Part shown: positions 9,395 to 18,731 of the stretch, piece after piece | How the letters are laid out: the number at the start of each line of letters is the position of its first letter | Numbering within the stretch: the first letter of the stretch is position 1 | Source: an uncultured Clostridia bacterium | GTDB taxonomy: Bacteria > Bacillota > Clostridia > Christensenellales > Borkfalkiaceae | DNA: 64,000 bases | Direction: 5' to 3' | NCBI GenBank assembly: GCA_944338165.1 | Contig: CALVLN010000001.1 | Coordinates: 248,001-312,000 of the forward strand | Made by a program: the position numbers and the translations under genes | Notes under the pieces: generated by a model | The model's input: the letters and a program-made list of their open reading frames with translations, nothing else | What the model was told of the DNA's origin: nothing | Database searches by the model: none

Positions 9395-9423
9395 ATTATA
9401 CCGTCTTTTGCTCAATCTGTCAA
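9395..9423 (-). promoter_or_regulatory. Sigma-A promoter for rsmD-coaD-aroF-pheA
   Basis: The minus strand reads TTGACA (9418-9423), a 17-base spacer and TATAAT (9395-9400), a perfect consensus. The -35 box lies inside the last codons of the upstream cyclo-ligase gene. Transcription should start near 9388, leaving about 110 bases of leader. Confidence 0.9.
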
Positions 9424-10008
9424 GTTCTCAAAATAATTCGCGCAGATTTTCGCCCGCGCCGGATCCGCCGCCGCACAGATGCGCACGCCCCGTTCCGTGA
9501 GGAGGAAATCCATCCGCACGTCGTGCGCTTCGGCAGGGAGCGGCGTTTCCGTGACCTGAAAGGCATGGCAAAGCCCCACGCGCACCGTTTCGGGGCGGGA
9601 AGCGAGATACCTGTCGTAATAGCCTCCGCCGTAGCCCAGACGAGTTCCCCTCCCATCCGCAAGGAGCAGCGGCACCAGGGCGACCGCACAGGGCTCGTCC
9701 GCGCCGCGCGCGGGCTGAAGGATGCCGAACGAGCCCCGCTCGAGTTCGCACGGGTACGCGACCGCCGACATCTCGCGTCCCTGCACGCGCGGCACGCAGA
9801 CACGCCTGCCCGCAGCGAGCAGGCGCAATATGAGCGCGTGCGTATCCGCCTCCGTCCCCGCAGAAAGATAGACGAAAAGAGAGGGCGCCTTGCAAAAAGG
9901 CGATGAAACCAGCGCGTCGGCAAGCGCCTCTCCCGTTTGCCCGCCCGCACGTTCGGCGCGCAATGCTTTGGCGCGGGCGCGAAGCGCCCGCTTTTCCGTA
10001 TCAGACAT
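9412..10008 (-). CDS. 5-formyltetrahydrofolate cyclo-ligase
   Basis: A protein of 198 residues in the MTHFS family, which uses ATP to turn 5-formyltetrahydrofolate into 5,10-methenyltetrahydrofolate. The diagnostic nucleotide/folate motif GYGGGYYDRYL is near residue 130, preceded by LVPLLLADGRGTRLG. The N-terminus is rich in Arg, Ala and Lys, as usual in the family. The start at 10008 (MSDTEKRALRARAK) overlaps the alr stop by 8 bases. The longer frame up to 10254 is a shadow of alr. Confidence 0.93.
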   Translation of the reverse strand: MSDTEKRALRARAKALRAERAGGQTGEALADALVSSPFCKAPSLFVYLSAGTEADTHALILRLLAAGRRVCVPRVQGREMSAVAYPCELERGSFGILQPARGADEPCAVALVPLLLADGRGTRLGYGGGYYDRYLASRPETVRVGLCHAFQVTETPLPAEAHDVRMDFLLTERGVRICAAADPARAKICANYFENLTD

Positions 10009-11017
10009 ATCTCCTCTCCGCCGCCTCACCGACGCGGCACAATACTTCGTAAGCGATGGTGCCGTGCGCTTCCGCGTACGCCGCGGCATCGTCGAGCACG
10101 CAGACGTATCTGCCCGCGCGCAGGCCGCCTTCGCGCACGTGCGCATCCATGCACAAGTTCCCCTCCGCGCCAAAAAGCCCGCGGCGGAACAACCCGTCGC
10201 CGTAGCCGGCACGCACGGCAGACACGCTGCCGTATGCCCGCGTTGCGCGCGCATAGCCTATGCCGCCGCCCGTAAACTTACCGCTCTGCACGACGGGCGC
10301 ATACACCTTCATGGCGGGCAAAAGCGGCAGAGCGCCCTGAAACGGCACGGGAAGATACCCGTAAAGCCCGATGCCCGGGCGCACGGCGTCGAACTGCAGC
10401 CCCGCCCCCGCAAGGATGCCGCCCGTCGCCGCAAGATGACGGATGAGATGCGGATAAACGCGGCCCGCATCCGCGCAGGCGCGGCGGAACAAAGCGGTCT
10501 GCGCTTCCCGCGCAGAGGCGTCCTCCGCAGCGTAAAAATGCGAAAAAATGCCTTCGATGCATACGGGCGACCCTTCCAGCCGACGGCACGCCGTCGCCAC
10601 CCGTTCGGGGCGGAATCCGATGCGGTTCATGCCCGTATTGACGGCGAGGTGCGCGCGGAAGGAAACTCCCCTCTGCCGGGCGGCCCTGCACAGAAGGCGC
10701 GCCGAATACGGGGAAGAAACGGTCACGACGAGCCCGTACAGGGCGGCGCGCGCCGCCTCCTCCTCGGTGACCGGCGGCAGAAGCACGAGGATGTCCCGCG
10801 TCACGCCGCCCAGCCGCAGCGCCGCCCCTTCCGCGACGTTGCAGACTGCAAACGCCGCGACCATGTCCTCGATGGCAAGCGCGACCTGCACGGCGCCGTG
10901 ACCGTAGGCGTCATCCTTTACGACGGCGATGAGCGGCGCTCCGCCCGCGGCGCGCTGAAGACGCACGGCATTGCGGCGGATGGCAGACAAAGAAACGAGC
11001 GCGATGGTGTTCTGCAT
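10001..11017 (-). CDS. alr: Alanine racemase
   Basis: A PLP-dependent racemase of 338 residues providing D-alanine for peptidoglycan. The PLP-binding lysine lies in VVKDDAYGHG near residue 34. The C-terminal domain contributes the second catalytic tyrosine in GIGYARA, followed by RAGYGDGLFR. It is shorter than most alanine racemases (about 360-390 residues): the first beta-strand region and the C-terminus are compact, but both catalytic regions are intact. It lies between a zinc-ribbon protein gene and the cyclo-ligase gene. Confidence 0.93.
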   Translation of the reverse strand: MQNTIALVSLSAIRRNAVRLQRAAGGAPLIAVVKDDAYGHGAVQVALAIEDMVAAFAVCNVAEGAALRLGGVTRDILVLLPPVTEEEAARAALYGLVVTVSSPYSARLLCRAARQRGVSFRAHLAVNTGMNRIGFRPERVATACRRLEGSPVCIEGIFSHFYAAEDASAREAQTALFRRACADAGRVYPHLIRHLAATGGILAGAGLQFDAVRPGIGLYGYLPVPFQGALPLLPAMKVYAPVVQSGKFTGGGIGYARATRAYGSVSAVRAGYGDGLFRRGLFGAEGNLCMDAHVREGGLRAGRYVCVLDDAAAYAEAHGTIAYEVLCRVGEAAERRYV

Positions 11018-11050
11018 CCCTGCATCCTACGCGCCCGTTCCGTGTTTTTG

Positions 11051-11749
11051 TTACTCTTTGTAGATGAATCTGTGGCAGTGCTCGCATTCGATGACGTTGC
11101 CGCCCGAGAGCGCCGACTGCTGCGCGATGGGGAAATCCATGCCGCACACGCACCGCCCGCTCGTGAGAGGGACGATGACGGGGAAGATGCGCTCCTTGCG
11201 CTTCGTCTTGTATTTTTCCAGCGTCTCCTTGGGGATCTTTTTGCCGATCTCGTCCAAACGCGCGGTGAGCGCTTCGATCTCCGCGGCGCGGCTCTCCTTG
11301 AGCTTTTTGAACGCAGCGCTGTACTCCTTGAACTGACGCTGCATGGCGATCGTCTGTTCCTTCATCTTTTTATATTCCTCGCAGGCGGAAGCGATCTCCG
11401 AAGCGAGCTTGGAGATCTCCCCTTTCAGGGCGCGGAGACTGTCCGCAAGTGCCTGCGCGCTGCGCTTGTAGAAGGCGATCTCGCTGCCGTCCTCCGTCTC
11501 CTCGCCGAGGTCGGAATATTCTTCGATGGATTCCTTGATCTCGCGGTAGCGCTCGGTGAGCGTCTGCGCGAGACGGCGGAGTTCGACCGCATGCTCATCC
11601 TGCGCCGGAAGTTTGCTTGCGGCGACTTCCAAAAACTTTTTCGCCTGCACATACTTTTTGCGCGTATCGCTTGCCGCGATCTCCTGCTCGATCTTGCGGA
11701 GTTCCGCATCGACCTTCTGATACTCAAGTAACTCGTTCAATACCGCCAT
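11051..11749 (-). CDS. Coiled-coil protein with C-terminal C4-type zinc ribbon
   Basis: A 232-residue protein with a long helical, probably coiled-coil region (about residues 1-175, rich in Glu, Lys and Ala). A C-terminal zinc ribbon has cysteine pairs CVCG and CEHCHRF. Proteins of this kind (CdsZ/DUF164 family) are often encoded beside nif3-like and trmK genes, as here. Their biochemical role is not settled; nucleic-acid or ribosome-related binding has been suggested for relatives. It is followed 33 bases later by alr. Confidence 0.85.
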   Translation of the reverse strand: MAVLNELLEYQKVDAELRKIEQEIAASDTRKKYVQAKKFLEVAASKLPAQDEHAVELRRLAQTLTERYREIKESIEEYSDLGEETEDGSEIAFYKRSAQALADSLRALKGEISKLASEIASACEEYKKMKEQTIAMQRQFKEYSAAFKKLKESRAAEIEALTARLDEIGKKIPKETLEKYKTKRKERIFPVIVPLTSGRCVCGMDFPIAQQSALSGGNVIECEHCHRFIYKE

Positions 11750-11760
11750 GATGTCTCTCC

Positions 11761-12525
11761 TTACAGGAGCCGTCCGTCCGTGTAAAATTCACACGGGACG
11801 CCGAGCTCCCACTTGATTTTTTGATAAAAATGATAGAATCCGTAATTTTCCGCCGCATAGTGCGGGAGAAGGAACAAATTCATCCCCCGCTCTACCGCCG
11901 CGGCGATGAGGTGATGTTTCCCGTCCGACGTGACGAGAGCATCGGCGCCCTGCTCCGCGGCAAATGCGAGCGCCGCCTCGTCCAGCCCGGCGCCGCAAAA
12001 ACTTGCCACGCGGGAAAGCGTACGCTCCCTGCCGTAGACGAGCACTTTATCCGTGGAAAACGTGCTGCGGATGCGCGCGACAAGTTCGCCGGCGCCGATG
12101 CAAAGCCGGAAAGCGCGCCCGTACCCGCCTGCGAAAAGCGGATGCATGAGCACGGGTTCGCTGCCGCCCAATCCTTCCATGAGCATCTCGTCGATGCCCT
12201 CTCCGGCGCAATCGAGATTGAGATGTGCGGAGATGACGGAGATGCCGCGCCGCGCCGCCGCCAGAACGGCGTCTTCGCCCTGCAGCGACCTGACGGGCGC
12301 GTAGATGGCGGGATGATGCGTCACGAGCAGATCCGCCCCCACGCGCTCCGCTTCGCGTACGGAAGCGAGCGAACAGTCAAGGGAAAAGAGGATGCCCGTC
12401 ACGTCCTCCCCGCAGTCGACGAGGATGCCGCTGTTATCGTAGGCGCCGTAACGCGAACAGTATTCTTCGCTCAGCGAAAAGGGCGCGCATTTGTCGATGA
12501 GGTCATAGATCTTCTTCAATTGCAT
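11761..12525 (-). CDS. Nif3-like dinuclear metal-centre protein (YqfO/DUF34 family)
   Basis: A 254-residue member of the DUF34/NIF3 family, which forms hexameric toroids with a two-metal site. The metal-binding motifs THHP (near residue 69) and SAHLNLD (near residue 98) are present, and a C-terminal H-x-x-x-E region (LPHYAAEN) supplies further ligands. The family has been linked to GTP cyclohydrolase I type 2 annotations, but that activity is not established. It overlaps trmK by 23 bases; the trmK-nif3 pair is highly conserved in Bacillota. Confidence 0.93.
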   Translation of the reverse strand: MQLKKIYDLIDKCAPFSLSEEYCSRYGAYDNSGILVDCGEDVTGILFSLDCSLASVREAERVGADLLVTHHPAIYAPVRSLQGEDAVLAAARRGISVISAHLNLDCAGEGIDEMLMEGLGGSEPVLMHPLFAGGYGRAFRLCIGAGELVARIRSTFSTDKVLVYGRERTLSRVASFCGAGLDEAALAFAAEQGADALVTSDGKHHLIAAAVERGMNLFLLPHYAAENYGFYHFYQKIKWELGVPCEFYTDGRLL

Positions 12526-13165
12526 CAGTGACTGCCTCCAATAGCGTGAGACGCTGCCGCAGCTTTTCGCGGTTTTTTGCGGACAGCGCGGGCACGGTAA
12601 GCTGCCTGCGCAGCTTTTTTTCTTCTTTTTTGAGTTTGGACAAAAACGCTTCGGAAGGGGCGCGCAGATTCCCGCGGCCGAACAGGATCTCGAACTCCGT
12701 GTACGGCTCCCCGCCCGTGCGTCTGCCTGCGATGAGGTCGTACCACCTGCCGTCGCGGAAGGTGTAATCTTCCGTGACGAGGCAGCCGTGTCGGGAAAGG
12801 AAGGCGCGCACCTTTTCCGGATTCGCCATCGGCTGCAGGACGAAAGCCCCGGGAATGCCGGATCCCTCGAGGATGCGGACGATCTCCGCCCCGCCCATGC
12901 CCGCGATGAGCACGCAATCCGGCGTTTCCGGCAGCCCTTTCAGCCCGTCGGTGCAGACGGGGATGCATACCCCGCGCTCGATCTCCCGCCGAAGGTGCGA
13001 TTCGGCTTTTTTCAGACTTTCGGCGCTGATGTCGGTGATGTAGGCGCGCTCGCACAGCCCCTGCCGCAGCGCATACTGCGCCATGTATCCGTGATCGCAG
13101 CCGACGTCGGCAAAGACGCGGCAGCGCGGAAGGTGCGAACAGATTATCTCCGTCCGCCGTGCCAT
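12503..13165 (-). CDS. trmK: tRNA (adenine-22-N1)-methyltransferase
   Basis: A 220-residue SAM-dependent methyltransferase of the TrmK family that methylates A22 in the tRNA D-loop. The SAM site begins with VFADVGCDHGYMAQYA, followed by ITDISAESLKKAE and the motif IAGMGG. The C-terminal part is a Lys/Arg-rich helical region typical of TrmK. The ATG at 13165 overlaps the rpoD stop codon by one base. The rpoD-trmK-nif3 order is classic for Bacillota. Confidence 0.95.
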   Translation of the reverse strand: MARRTEIICSHLPRCRVFADVGCDHGYMAQYALRQGLCERAYITDISAESLKKAESHLRREIERGVCIPVCTDGLKGLPETPDCVLIAGMGGAEIVRILEGSGIPGAFVLQPMANPEKVRAFLSRHGCLVTEDYTFRDGRWYDLIAGRRTGGEPYTEFEILFGRGNLRAPSEAFLSKLKKEEKKLRRQLTVPALSAKNREKLRQRLTLLEAVTDAIEEDL

Positions 13166-14220
13166 CAGTCGAGGAAATCGCGCAGCTTCTTGCTGCGGCT
13201 GGGATGGCGGAGCTTGCGCAGCGCCTTCGCTTCGATCTGGCGGATGCGCTCACGCGTGACGTTGAATTCCCTGCCCACCTCTTCGAGCGTGCGGGGTTTG
13301 CCGTCGTCGATGCCGTAGCGCAGGCGCAGCACCTTCTCCTCGCGCGGGGTGAGCGTATCCAAAACGCCGAGAAGCTGCTCCTTGAGCATGATGGACGCCA
13401 CGGAATCGCCGGGCGTCTGCGTCTTGTCGTCCTCGATGAAATCGCCGAGATGGGAATCTTCCTCCTCGCCGATGGGCGTTTCCAGGGAAACGGGATCCTG
13501 CGCGATCTTCTGGATCTCGCACACCCGCTCCACGGGGACGTTCATCGCCTGAGCGATCTCCTCCGGCGTGGGTTCGCGCCCGTTCTCCTGCAAGAGCATG
13601 CGCGAGACGCGCGTGAGTTTATTGATGGTCTCCACCATGTGTACGGGGATGCGGATGGTGCGCGCCTGGTCGGCGATGGCGCGCGTGATCGACTGACGAA
13701 TCCACCACGTCGCGTACGTCGAGAACTTGAACCCCTTTTGGTAATCAAATTTTTCCACCGCCTTCATCAGCCCGAGGTTGCCCTCCTGGATGAGGTCCAG
13801 AAAGAGCATGCCGCGCCCGACGTAACGCTTGGCGATGGACACGACGAGGCGGAGGTTTGCCTCCGAAAGGCGCTTCTTGGCCGCCTCATCCCCCTCCTGC
13901 ATGCGCCGCGCGAGCTCGATCTCCTCATCGCCCGAGAGCAGCGGCACCCTGCCGATGTCCTTAAGATACATCTTGACGGGATCGTCCAACCCGATGTCGG
14001 AGAGCGCCTGTTCAAAAAGTTCCCTGTCGCGCTCGTCCTCATCGAAGATCTGAATGCCCATCTCGGGGAGCGCCTTGTAGATCTGCTCGATCTGCGTGGG
14101 CGTAAGATCGTACTTTTCCAGTACGTCGCACAGACTGTTGGTGGAAATGCTCCCCTTCATCTTATAATTGTTGACGATACTCTCGATGAGTTCGTTGAGT
14201 TTTTGTTCCGTCACGACCAT
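13165..14220 (-). CDS. rpoD: Primary RNA polymerase sigma factor (sigma-A)
   Basis: The 351-residue housekeeping sigma factor. Region 1.1 is reduced to about 70 residues. Region 1.2 begins with [17 protein letters not shown]. Region 2 has [17 protein letters not shown] and the -10-reading segment [14 protein letters not shown]. Region 4 ends with the -35-reading helix [20 protein letters not shown]. Its target sequences are well represented in this window. The order dnaG-rpoD is the standard macromolecular-synthesis operon of Gram-positive bacteria. Confidence 0.98.
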   Translation of the reverse strand: MVVTEQKLNELIESIVNNYKMKGSISTNSLCDVLEKYDLTPTQIEQIYKALPEMGIQIFDEDERDRELFEQALSDIGLDDPVKMYLKDIGRVPLLSGDEEIELARRMQEGDEAAKKRLSEANLRLVVSIAKRYVGRGMLFLDLIQEGNLGLMKAVEKFDYQKGFKFSTYATWWIRQSITRAIADQARTIRIPVHMVETINKLTRVSRMLLQENGREPTPEEIAQAMNVPVERVCEIQKIAQDPVSLETPIGEEEDSHLGDFIEDDKTQTPGDSVASIMLKEQLLGVLDTLTPREEKVLRLRYGIDDGKPRTLEEVGREFNVTRERIRQIEAKALRKLRHPSRSKKLRDFLD

Positions 14221-14284
14221 AAATCTTCCTCCGTTCGTCCCCTCGGCCCTGCGCGGCCGCCGGTGCTTTCTCCTGCAGTTTGCG

Positions 14285-16048
14285 TTATTTGCGTAATTTT
14301 TTTGTCAGTTCATTGAGTTCCGCGGCGATCGCGCGCCGTTCGGCAAGGTCCTCCGTGCTGCGGTAGCGCTCGTTGAGCGCGGCGATCTTTTCCTGCAGCG
14401 ACCTGCGCTCCAGCACGCGCACGCTGTCGGCAAAAAAACGTGCCGCCCGCGGACCGTCCAGGTTATCCCCGAAGTCGAGGTTGAAGATCTCGCCCAGTTC
14501 GCCGTCCGCATCCAGCAGATCGAACAAACCGCTCGGGCGTACCATGCCCTGCCGCCGCCCCTCTTCGATGTACGCGGCGATCTTTCTGTGCTCCTCGTTT
14601 CCGAAGACGAGGCTGCCGACCGGATACTCCGCGGCATACGGCTTGGACAAGAGGCATGCCGCCAGGATAAAGCGCGCAGCTTTGACTTCGAGGTCGGCAT
14701 TGCCCTCGCTGCGGACGGGTGGAGGCCCCTCCCGGCGCTCGGGGCGCGCAGCCTCCAGGTCGCGCGCGAGCGAGGCAAAACTGACGTCCGCAAGGCGGGA
14801 AATACGCTTTAAAAGCTCCTCCCGCTCCGTCTGACGGTCGGATTCGCGCACGATGTCGAGCGCTTCCCGCACGAAATCGCGGCGATCGTCCGTCCTGGAA
14901 AGGTCGTATTTGCGCTGCACGGCGAGGATGCGGAAATCGATGAGCGGCATCGCCGCGTCCAGGCACTTCCGGTATCCCTCCGCGCCCTGGCGGCGGATGA
15001 CGTCGTCCGGATCCATCCCCTCGGGCATGGGTACCACGCGCACGCGGATCCCCTCCTCATGAAGGATCTCGAGCCCGCGCAGATTCGCCTTCTGGCCCGC
15101 AAAGTCGCCGTCGTAGCTGATGAGCACGCTGTCCGAATAGCGCTTGCAAAGCCGCGCCTGTTCTTTGGTAAGCGAAGTACCCATGCTCGCGACGACGTTC
15201 TGGAATCCGGCCTGATAGAGGCTGATGGCGTCCATGTATCCCTCCACCATGATGAGGGAAGAGAGCCCCGACGCGCGCTTGAGTTTTTTGACGAGGTTGA
15301 CGTTGTACAAGTTCTTGCTCTTGTTGAAGAGCATGGTCTCGCGCGTGTTTTTATATTTGGCGCGGTCGGTCTTTTCCATGATCCTGCCGCCAAAGGCGAT
15401 CACCTCGTCCATGTGGTTGATGATGGGATAGATGAGCCGCTTGCCCTCCGCATCGAGCAGACGCCCCTCCTCCGTGCGGATGCAGGCGCCGCTTTCCACG
15501 ATGTCATCGGGAGAAAACCCGCTGTCAAGCAAAAACGCGGGCAGCGAAGTAAAATCCAACGATGCGCCGAGACCGAACTTCTTGACCGTGGTGGGAGAGA
15601 TCCCCCGCCCCGCAAGATATTCCAGGTAAGCGTCCGCCTTGCCGGAATAGAGGTTGGAAAGATAAAAGCGCGCCGCGCCGTGCATGATGGAAAGGCAGGT
15701 ATCCTTCTTCTTTTTCAATTCCGCCGCGCGTTCCGCCGTCTTGTCGTCGTAAGCGGGGACCTCCAGCCCGGCGCGCGCCGCCAGCAGCTGTACCGCCTGC
15801 ATGAACTCGACGTTCTCATATTCCTGCACGAAGCGAATGACGTCCCCCGAGGCGCCGCAACCGAAGCAATGATAATATCCGCCCACGGAATTGACGGTAA
15901 AAGACGGCGTCTTTTCGTGGTGAAACGGACAGGGCGCCCAATAGCCTGCGCCCCTGCGCTCGAGGCGGATATAGGAGCCGATGACGTCGACGATGTCATT
16001 CTTCGCCTTGAGTTCCTGCAAAAATTCCGTAAATTTGCCCTCTTTCAT
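14285..16048 (-). CDS. dnaG: DNA primase
   Basis: The 587-residue primase makes RNA primers at replication forks. The N-terminal CHC2 zinc finger uses C40, H43, C61 and C64. The TOPRIM catalytic core includes VEGYMDAI (about residue 265) and [11 protein letters not shown]. The C-terminal helicase-interaction region ends at LTKKLRK. The ATG at 16048 overlaps the dgt stop by four bases. The rpoD gene follows after 64 bases and has its own ribosome-binding site (GGAGGAAG). Confidence 0.97.
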   Translation of the reverse strand: MKEGKFTEFLQELKAKNDIVDVIGSYIRLERRGAGYWAPCPFHHEKTPSFTVNSVGGYYHCFGCGASGDVIRFVQEYENVEFMQAVQLLAARAGLEVPAYDDKTAERAAELKKKKDTCLSIMHGAARFYLSNLYSGKADAYLEYLAGRGISPTTVKKFGLGASLDFTSLPAFLLDSGFSPDDIVESGACIRTEEGRLLDAEGKRLIYPIINHMDEVIAFGGRIMEKTDRAKYKNTRETMLFNKSKNLYNVNLVKKLKRASGLSSLIMVEGYMDAISLYQAGFQNVVASMGTSLTKEQARLCKRYSDSVLISYDGDFAGQKANLRGLEILHEEGIRVRVVPMPEGMDPDDVIRRQGAEGYRKCLDAAMPLIDFRILAVQRKYDLSRTDDRRDFVREALDIVRESDRQTEREELLKRISRLADVSFASLARDLEAARPERREGPPPVRSEGNADLEVKAARFILAACLLSKPYAAEYPVGSLVFGNEEHRKIAAYIEEGRRQGMVRPSGLFDLLDADGELGEIFNLDFGDNLDGPRAARFFADSVRVLERRSLQEKIAALNERYRSTEDLAERRAIAAELNELTKKLRK

Positions 16049-17037
16049 ACGCCCTCCCTGGGAACGAAATAGCGGCGGAATACGGAGATCGCATACTTGT
16101 CCGTCATGGACGAGAGATAGTCACAGATCGCGCGGTCGGCGCCGTCGCGTTCGCAAATCTTCCGGTAAAGTTCGGGAAGATCGGTAAGATGCCCCTGGTA
16201 GTATGTATACAGCTCGCAGAGCATGCGCTCCGCGCTCTCCTGAATGAGCTTGTTGGCGCGTTCGTAGACGTGTTCGAACATGAACGTACGCAATTTATCG
16301 AGCTCCTCGCCCATCTTCGGCGACATGCGCACATACGGCTTCCCCTCGGATTCCTTGACGATATCGAGGATGGCGGTGTTGATGCGCTCGCTCGTATCCC
16401 GCCCGAAGGCCTCCACCGCGTCGGGAGGAAGCTCGTCCGCGCGCAAAAATCCCGCACGGATGGCATCCTCGATGTCGTGATTGATGTAGGCGATGCGGTC
16501 GGCAAGAGACACCGCGACCCCTTCCAACGTGGAAGGCTTGCCGCTTTTGGTGTGGTTGAGGATGCCGTCCCGCACCTCCAGGGTGAGGTTCAGCCCTGCG
16601 CCGTCCTTTTCCAGCACGTCGACGACGCGCATCGACTGTTCGCTGTGACGGAACCCCGCGGGGGACAGCTTGGCGAGCACGCGTTCGCCCACGTGCCCGA
16701 ACGGCGTATGGCCGAGATCGTGCCCCAGAGCGATCGCCTCGGTAAGATCTTCATTGAGGGAAAGGCAACGCGCGAGCGAACGGGCGATCTGGCTGACGTC
16801 CAGCGTATGCGTCAGGCGGGTGATGTAATGATCCCCGTCGGGCGCAAAGAAGACCTGCGTCTTGTTTTTGAGACGCAGGAACGCTTTGGAATAAATGATG
16901 CGGTCGCGGTCGCGCTGAAAATCCGTGCGCATGGCGCACGGCGTTTCTTCGCGCAGCCTGCCCGCGCTTTCCGCAGACTTTTTGGCATACGGGCTTAAAA
17001 AGAGCGCCTCTTTTTCGTACGTTTTTTCCTTCATCAT
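16045..17037 (-). CDS. dgt: Deoxyguanosinetriphosphate triphosphohydrolase-like HD protein
   Basis: A 330-residue HD-domain phosphohydrolase of the dGTPase family, placed directly before dnaG as in many Bacillota. The HD metal site is seen in RLTHTLDVSQ (His77) and GHDLGHTPFGH (His106-Asp107). A later aspartate in SLADRIAYINHDIEDA fits the family. Likely role: cleaving dNTPs to nucleoside and triphosphate, helping control pools during replication. Two adjacent ATG codons (17037, 17034) are possible starts and neither has a strong ribosome-binding site. It follows the ymfI-like gene after 64 bases. Confidence 0.9.
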   Translation of the reverse strand: MMKEKTYEKEALFLSPYAKKSAESAGRLREETPCAMRTDFQRDRDRIIYSKAFLRLKNKTQVFFAPDGDHYITRLTHTLDVSQIARSLARCLSLNEDLTEAIALGHDLGHTPFGHVGERVLAKLSPAGFRHSEQSMRVVDVLEKDGAGLNLTLEVRDGILNHTKSGKPSTLEGVAVSLADRIAYINHDIEDAIRAGFLRADELPPDAVEAFGRDTSERINTAILDIVKESEGKPYVRMSPKMGEELDKLRTFMFEHVYERANKLIQESAERMLCELYTYYQGHLTDLPELYRKICERDGADRAICDYLSSMTDKYAISVFRRYFVPREGV

Positions 17038-17101
17038 TCTGTTATTTCGGAAAAAAAGGCAAGAACTCCTTTTTTTTGGGAAAATTTCCCCGAAAATTTT
17101 T

Positions 17102-17803
17102 TCAGAGATAAAAACCGCCGTTCACTCCCAAAACCTGTCCCGTGACGTACGGCGCTTCGGCGAGAAACAACACGGCGCGGGCGACTTCCTCCGGCGTTCC
17201 GAATCTGCCCGCCGGGATCTCTTCCCGCAGCGCGGCGCGCGCCTCCCGGGAAAGCCGGGCGTTCATATCCGTTTCGATGACGCCCGGCGCCACGCAGTTG
17301 ACGGTGATGTTGCTCGGCGCAAGCTCCTTGGCGAGCGCCTTGGTAAAGGCGATCACGGCGCCCTTGCTCGCCGAGTAGACGCTCTCGCAGCTGGCCCCCG
17401 TCTGCCCCCATACGGACGATACGTTGACGATGGCGCCCCGCTGCGCGCGCACCATCGCGCGGACCGCGCACTGCGTGCACAGAAACGTACCTTTGACATT
17501 GACGGAAAACAGCGCGTCAAACTCACGTTCGTCAACGTCCTGCACGAGCCCGAAGCGCGAAACGCCCGCATTGTTGACGAGGAGATCGAGCGCAGGGAGC
17601 GAAGAAAAGACGGCCTCCACCGCAGCGCGGTCGGAGACGTCCGCCCGTACGAACCGTACATCGGGAAGTTCCCGCGCCGCCGCGGCGGCAGCGGCTTCAT
17701 CGCGGGCGTAAAGCGCGGTGACCGCATAGCCGTTTTCCCGCAGCAGGCGCACGCAGGAAAGGCCGATGCCGCGCGTGCCCCCCGTGACGAGCGCGCGTTT
17801 CAC
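17102..17803 (-). CDS. ymfI: Short-chain dehydrogenase, probable EF-P 5-aminopentanone reductase (YmfI-like)
   Basis: A 233-residue Rossmann-fold SDR. The cofactor motif is TGGTRGIG, the NNAGVS motif follows, and the catalytic Ser-Tyr-Lys is in NVSS and YSASK. It is closer to YmfI than to FabG: the segment NVSSVWGQTGASCESVYSA and the stretch NCVAPGVIETDMNA are typical of reductases that finish the 5-aminopentanol modification on EF-P lysine. An efp gene lies in this window at 26054. The GTG start at 17803 has a good upstream ribosome-binding site (GAAGGGGG) and overlaps the aroK stop (GTGA). A fatty-acid FabG role cannot be excluded. Confidence 0.75.
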   Translation of the reverse strand: MKRALVTGGTRGIGLSCVRLLRENGYAVTALYARDEAAAAAAARELPDVRFVRADVSDRAAVEAVFSSLPALDLLVNNAGVSRFGLVQDVDEREFDALFSVNVKGTFLCTQCAVRAMVRAQRGAIVNVSSVWGQTGASCESVYSASKGAVIAFTKALAKELAPSNITVNCVAPGVIETDMNARLSREARAALREEIPAGRFGTPEEVARAVLFLAEAPYVTGQVLGVNGGFYL

Positions 17804-18312
17804 GATACGCCCCCTTCCGCGAGGGCAACGATCTGCCGCGCCGCCTCTTCCGCCGTGCATCCGTCCGTATCTACGATGTGGTCGGCGACCGATTCGTATA
17901 CGGGCGTACGCGCGGCAAGCAAAGAGGAAAGCGTCTCCCGCATCCTGCCCGTATCCTTGAGCAACGGCCGCGAAACGTCCGCACGGACGCGGGAAAGCAG
18001 CGTTTCAAAGGAAGCGCGCAGAAAAAAGATCTTTCCGTTGCGCCTGAGCGCCGCGGCGTTTACAGGGTCGAGGACGAGCCCGCCGCCTGTGGAGACGACG
18101 AGGCCGTCTTCATGCTCCAGCTCGCCGACGAGGCCGCGCTCCAATTGGCGGAAATACGCCTCCCCGTAGCATTCAAACAGATCGGAGATCGTCCCGTGGC
18201 GGCCGCTGATGACGGCGTCGGTATCCACCCACCGCCTGCCCGTAAGCGAGGAAATGCACGCGCCGACGGAGGACTTCCCCACCCCCATCATGCCGCAGAG
18301 AATGATATTCAT
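17800..18312 (-). CDS. aroK: Shikimate kinase
   Basis: A 170-residue P-loop kinase that phosphorylates shikimate at the 3-hydroxyl. Walker A is GMMGVGKSS (residues 7-15). The shikimate-binding DTD motif follows at about residue 30, the GGG loop is in STGGGLVL, and the lid arginine lies in SRPLL. It overlaps aroQ by four bases upstream and the ymfI-like gene by four bases downstream. Confidence 0.96.
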   Translation of the reverse strand: MNIILCGMMGVGKSSVGACISSLTGRRWVDTDAVISGRHGTISDLFECYGEAYFRQLERGLVGELEHEDGLVVSTGGGLVLDPVNAAALRRNGKIFFLRASFETLLSRVRADVSRPLLKDTGRMRETLSSLLAARTPVYESVADHIVDTDGCTAEEAARQIVALAEGGVS

Positions 18313-18731
18313 AACCAGAAGCTCTCCAACGCGAGTTTATAGCTGTTGATGCCGAACCCGAGCACTTCGCCGCGGCATACTTCCGTCAGGACCGACTTCC
18401 TGCGGAATTCTTCCCGCGCGTGCACGTTGCTGAGATGCACCTCCGCGACGGGAACGGAAACGGCGGCGATCGCGTCGCGGATGGCGTACGAATAATGCGT
18501 GAACGCCCCCGCGTTGAGCACGATGCCGTCATAGACGCCCTCCGCGTTCTGAATGACCGTGCAGATCTCCCCTTCAAAGTTGCTCTGGAAAAATTCCGCG
18601 GTGTGCCCGGCGCGGGCGCAGAACTCCGAAAGTTCCACGTTGATCTCGTCGAGGGTCTTCGTGCCGTAGACGCCGGGTTCCCGCCGCCCCGTAAGGTTGA
18701 GGTTGACGCCGTGGATCACGAGCAGTTTCAT
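18309..18731 (-). CDS. aroQ: 3-dehydroquinate dehydratase, type II
   Basis: A 140-residue type II dehydroquinase, which dehydrates 3-dehydroquinate through an enolate and forms dodecamers. Signature segments are HGVNLNLTGRREP with the flexible catalytic loop, the tyrosine in GVYG, NAGAFTHYSYAIRDA, and the histidine motif EVHLSN. It overlaps aroE upstream and aroK downstream by four bases each. Confidence 0.96.
   Translation of the reverse strand: MKLLVIHGVNLNLTGRREPGVYGTKTLDEINVELSEFCARAGHTAEFFQSNFEGEICTVIQNAEGVYDGIVLNAGAFTHYSYAIRDAIAAVSVPVAEVHLSNVHAREEFRRKSVLTEVCRGEVLGFGINSYKLALESFWL

Noticed and set aside
17078..17090. Palindrome GGGAAAATTTCCC between ymfI and dgt
   Set aside because: It lies in a homopolymer-rich stretch and lacks a T-run on the relevant strand, so neither a terminator nor an operator can be claimed.
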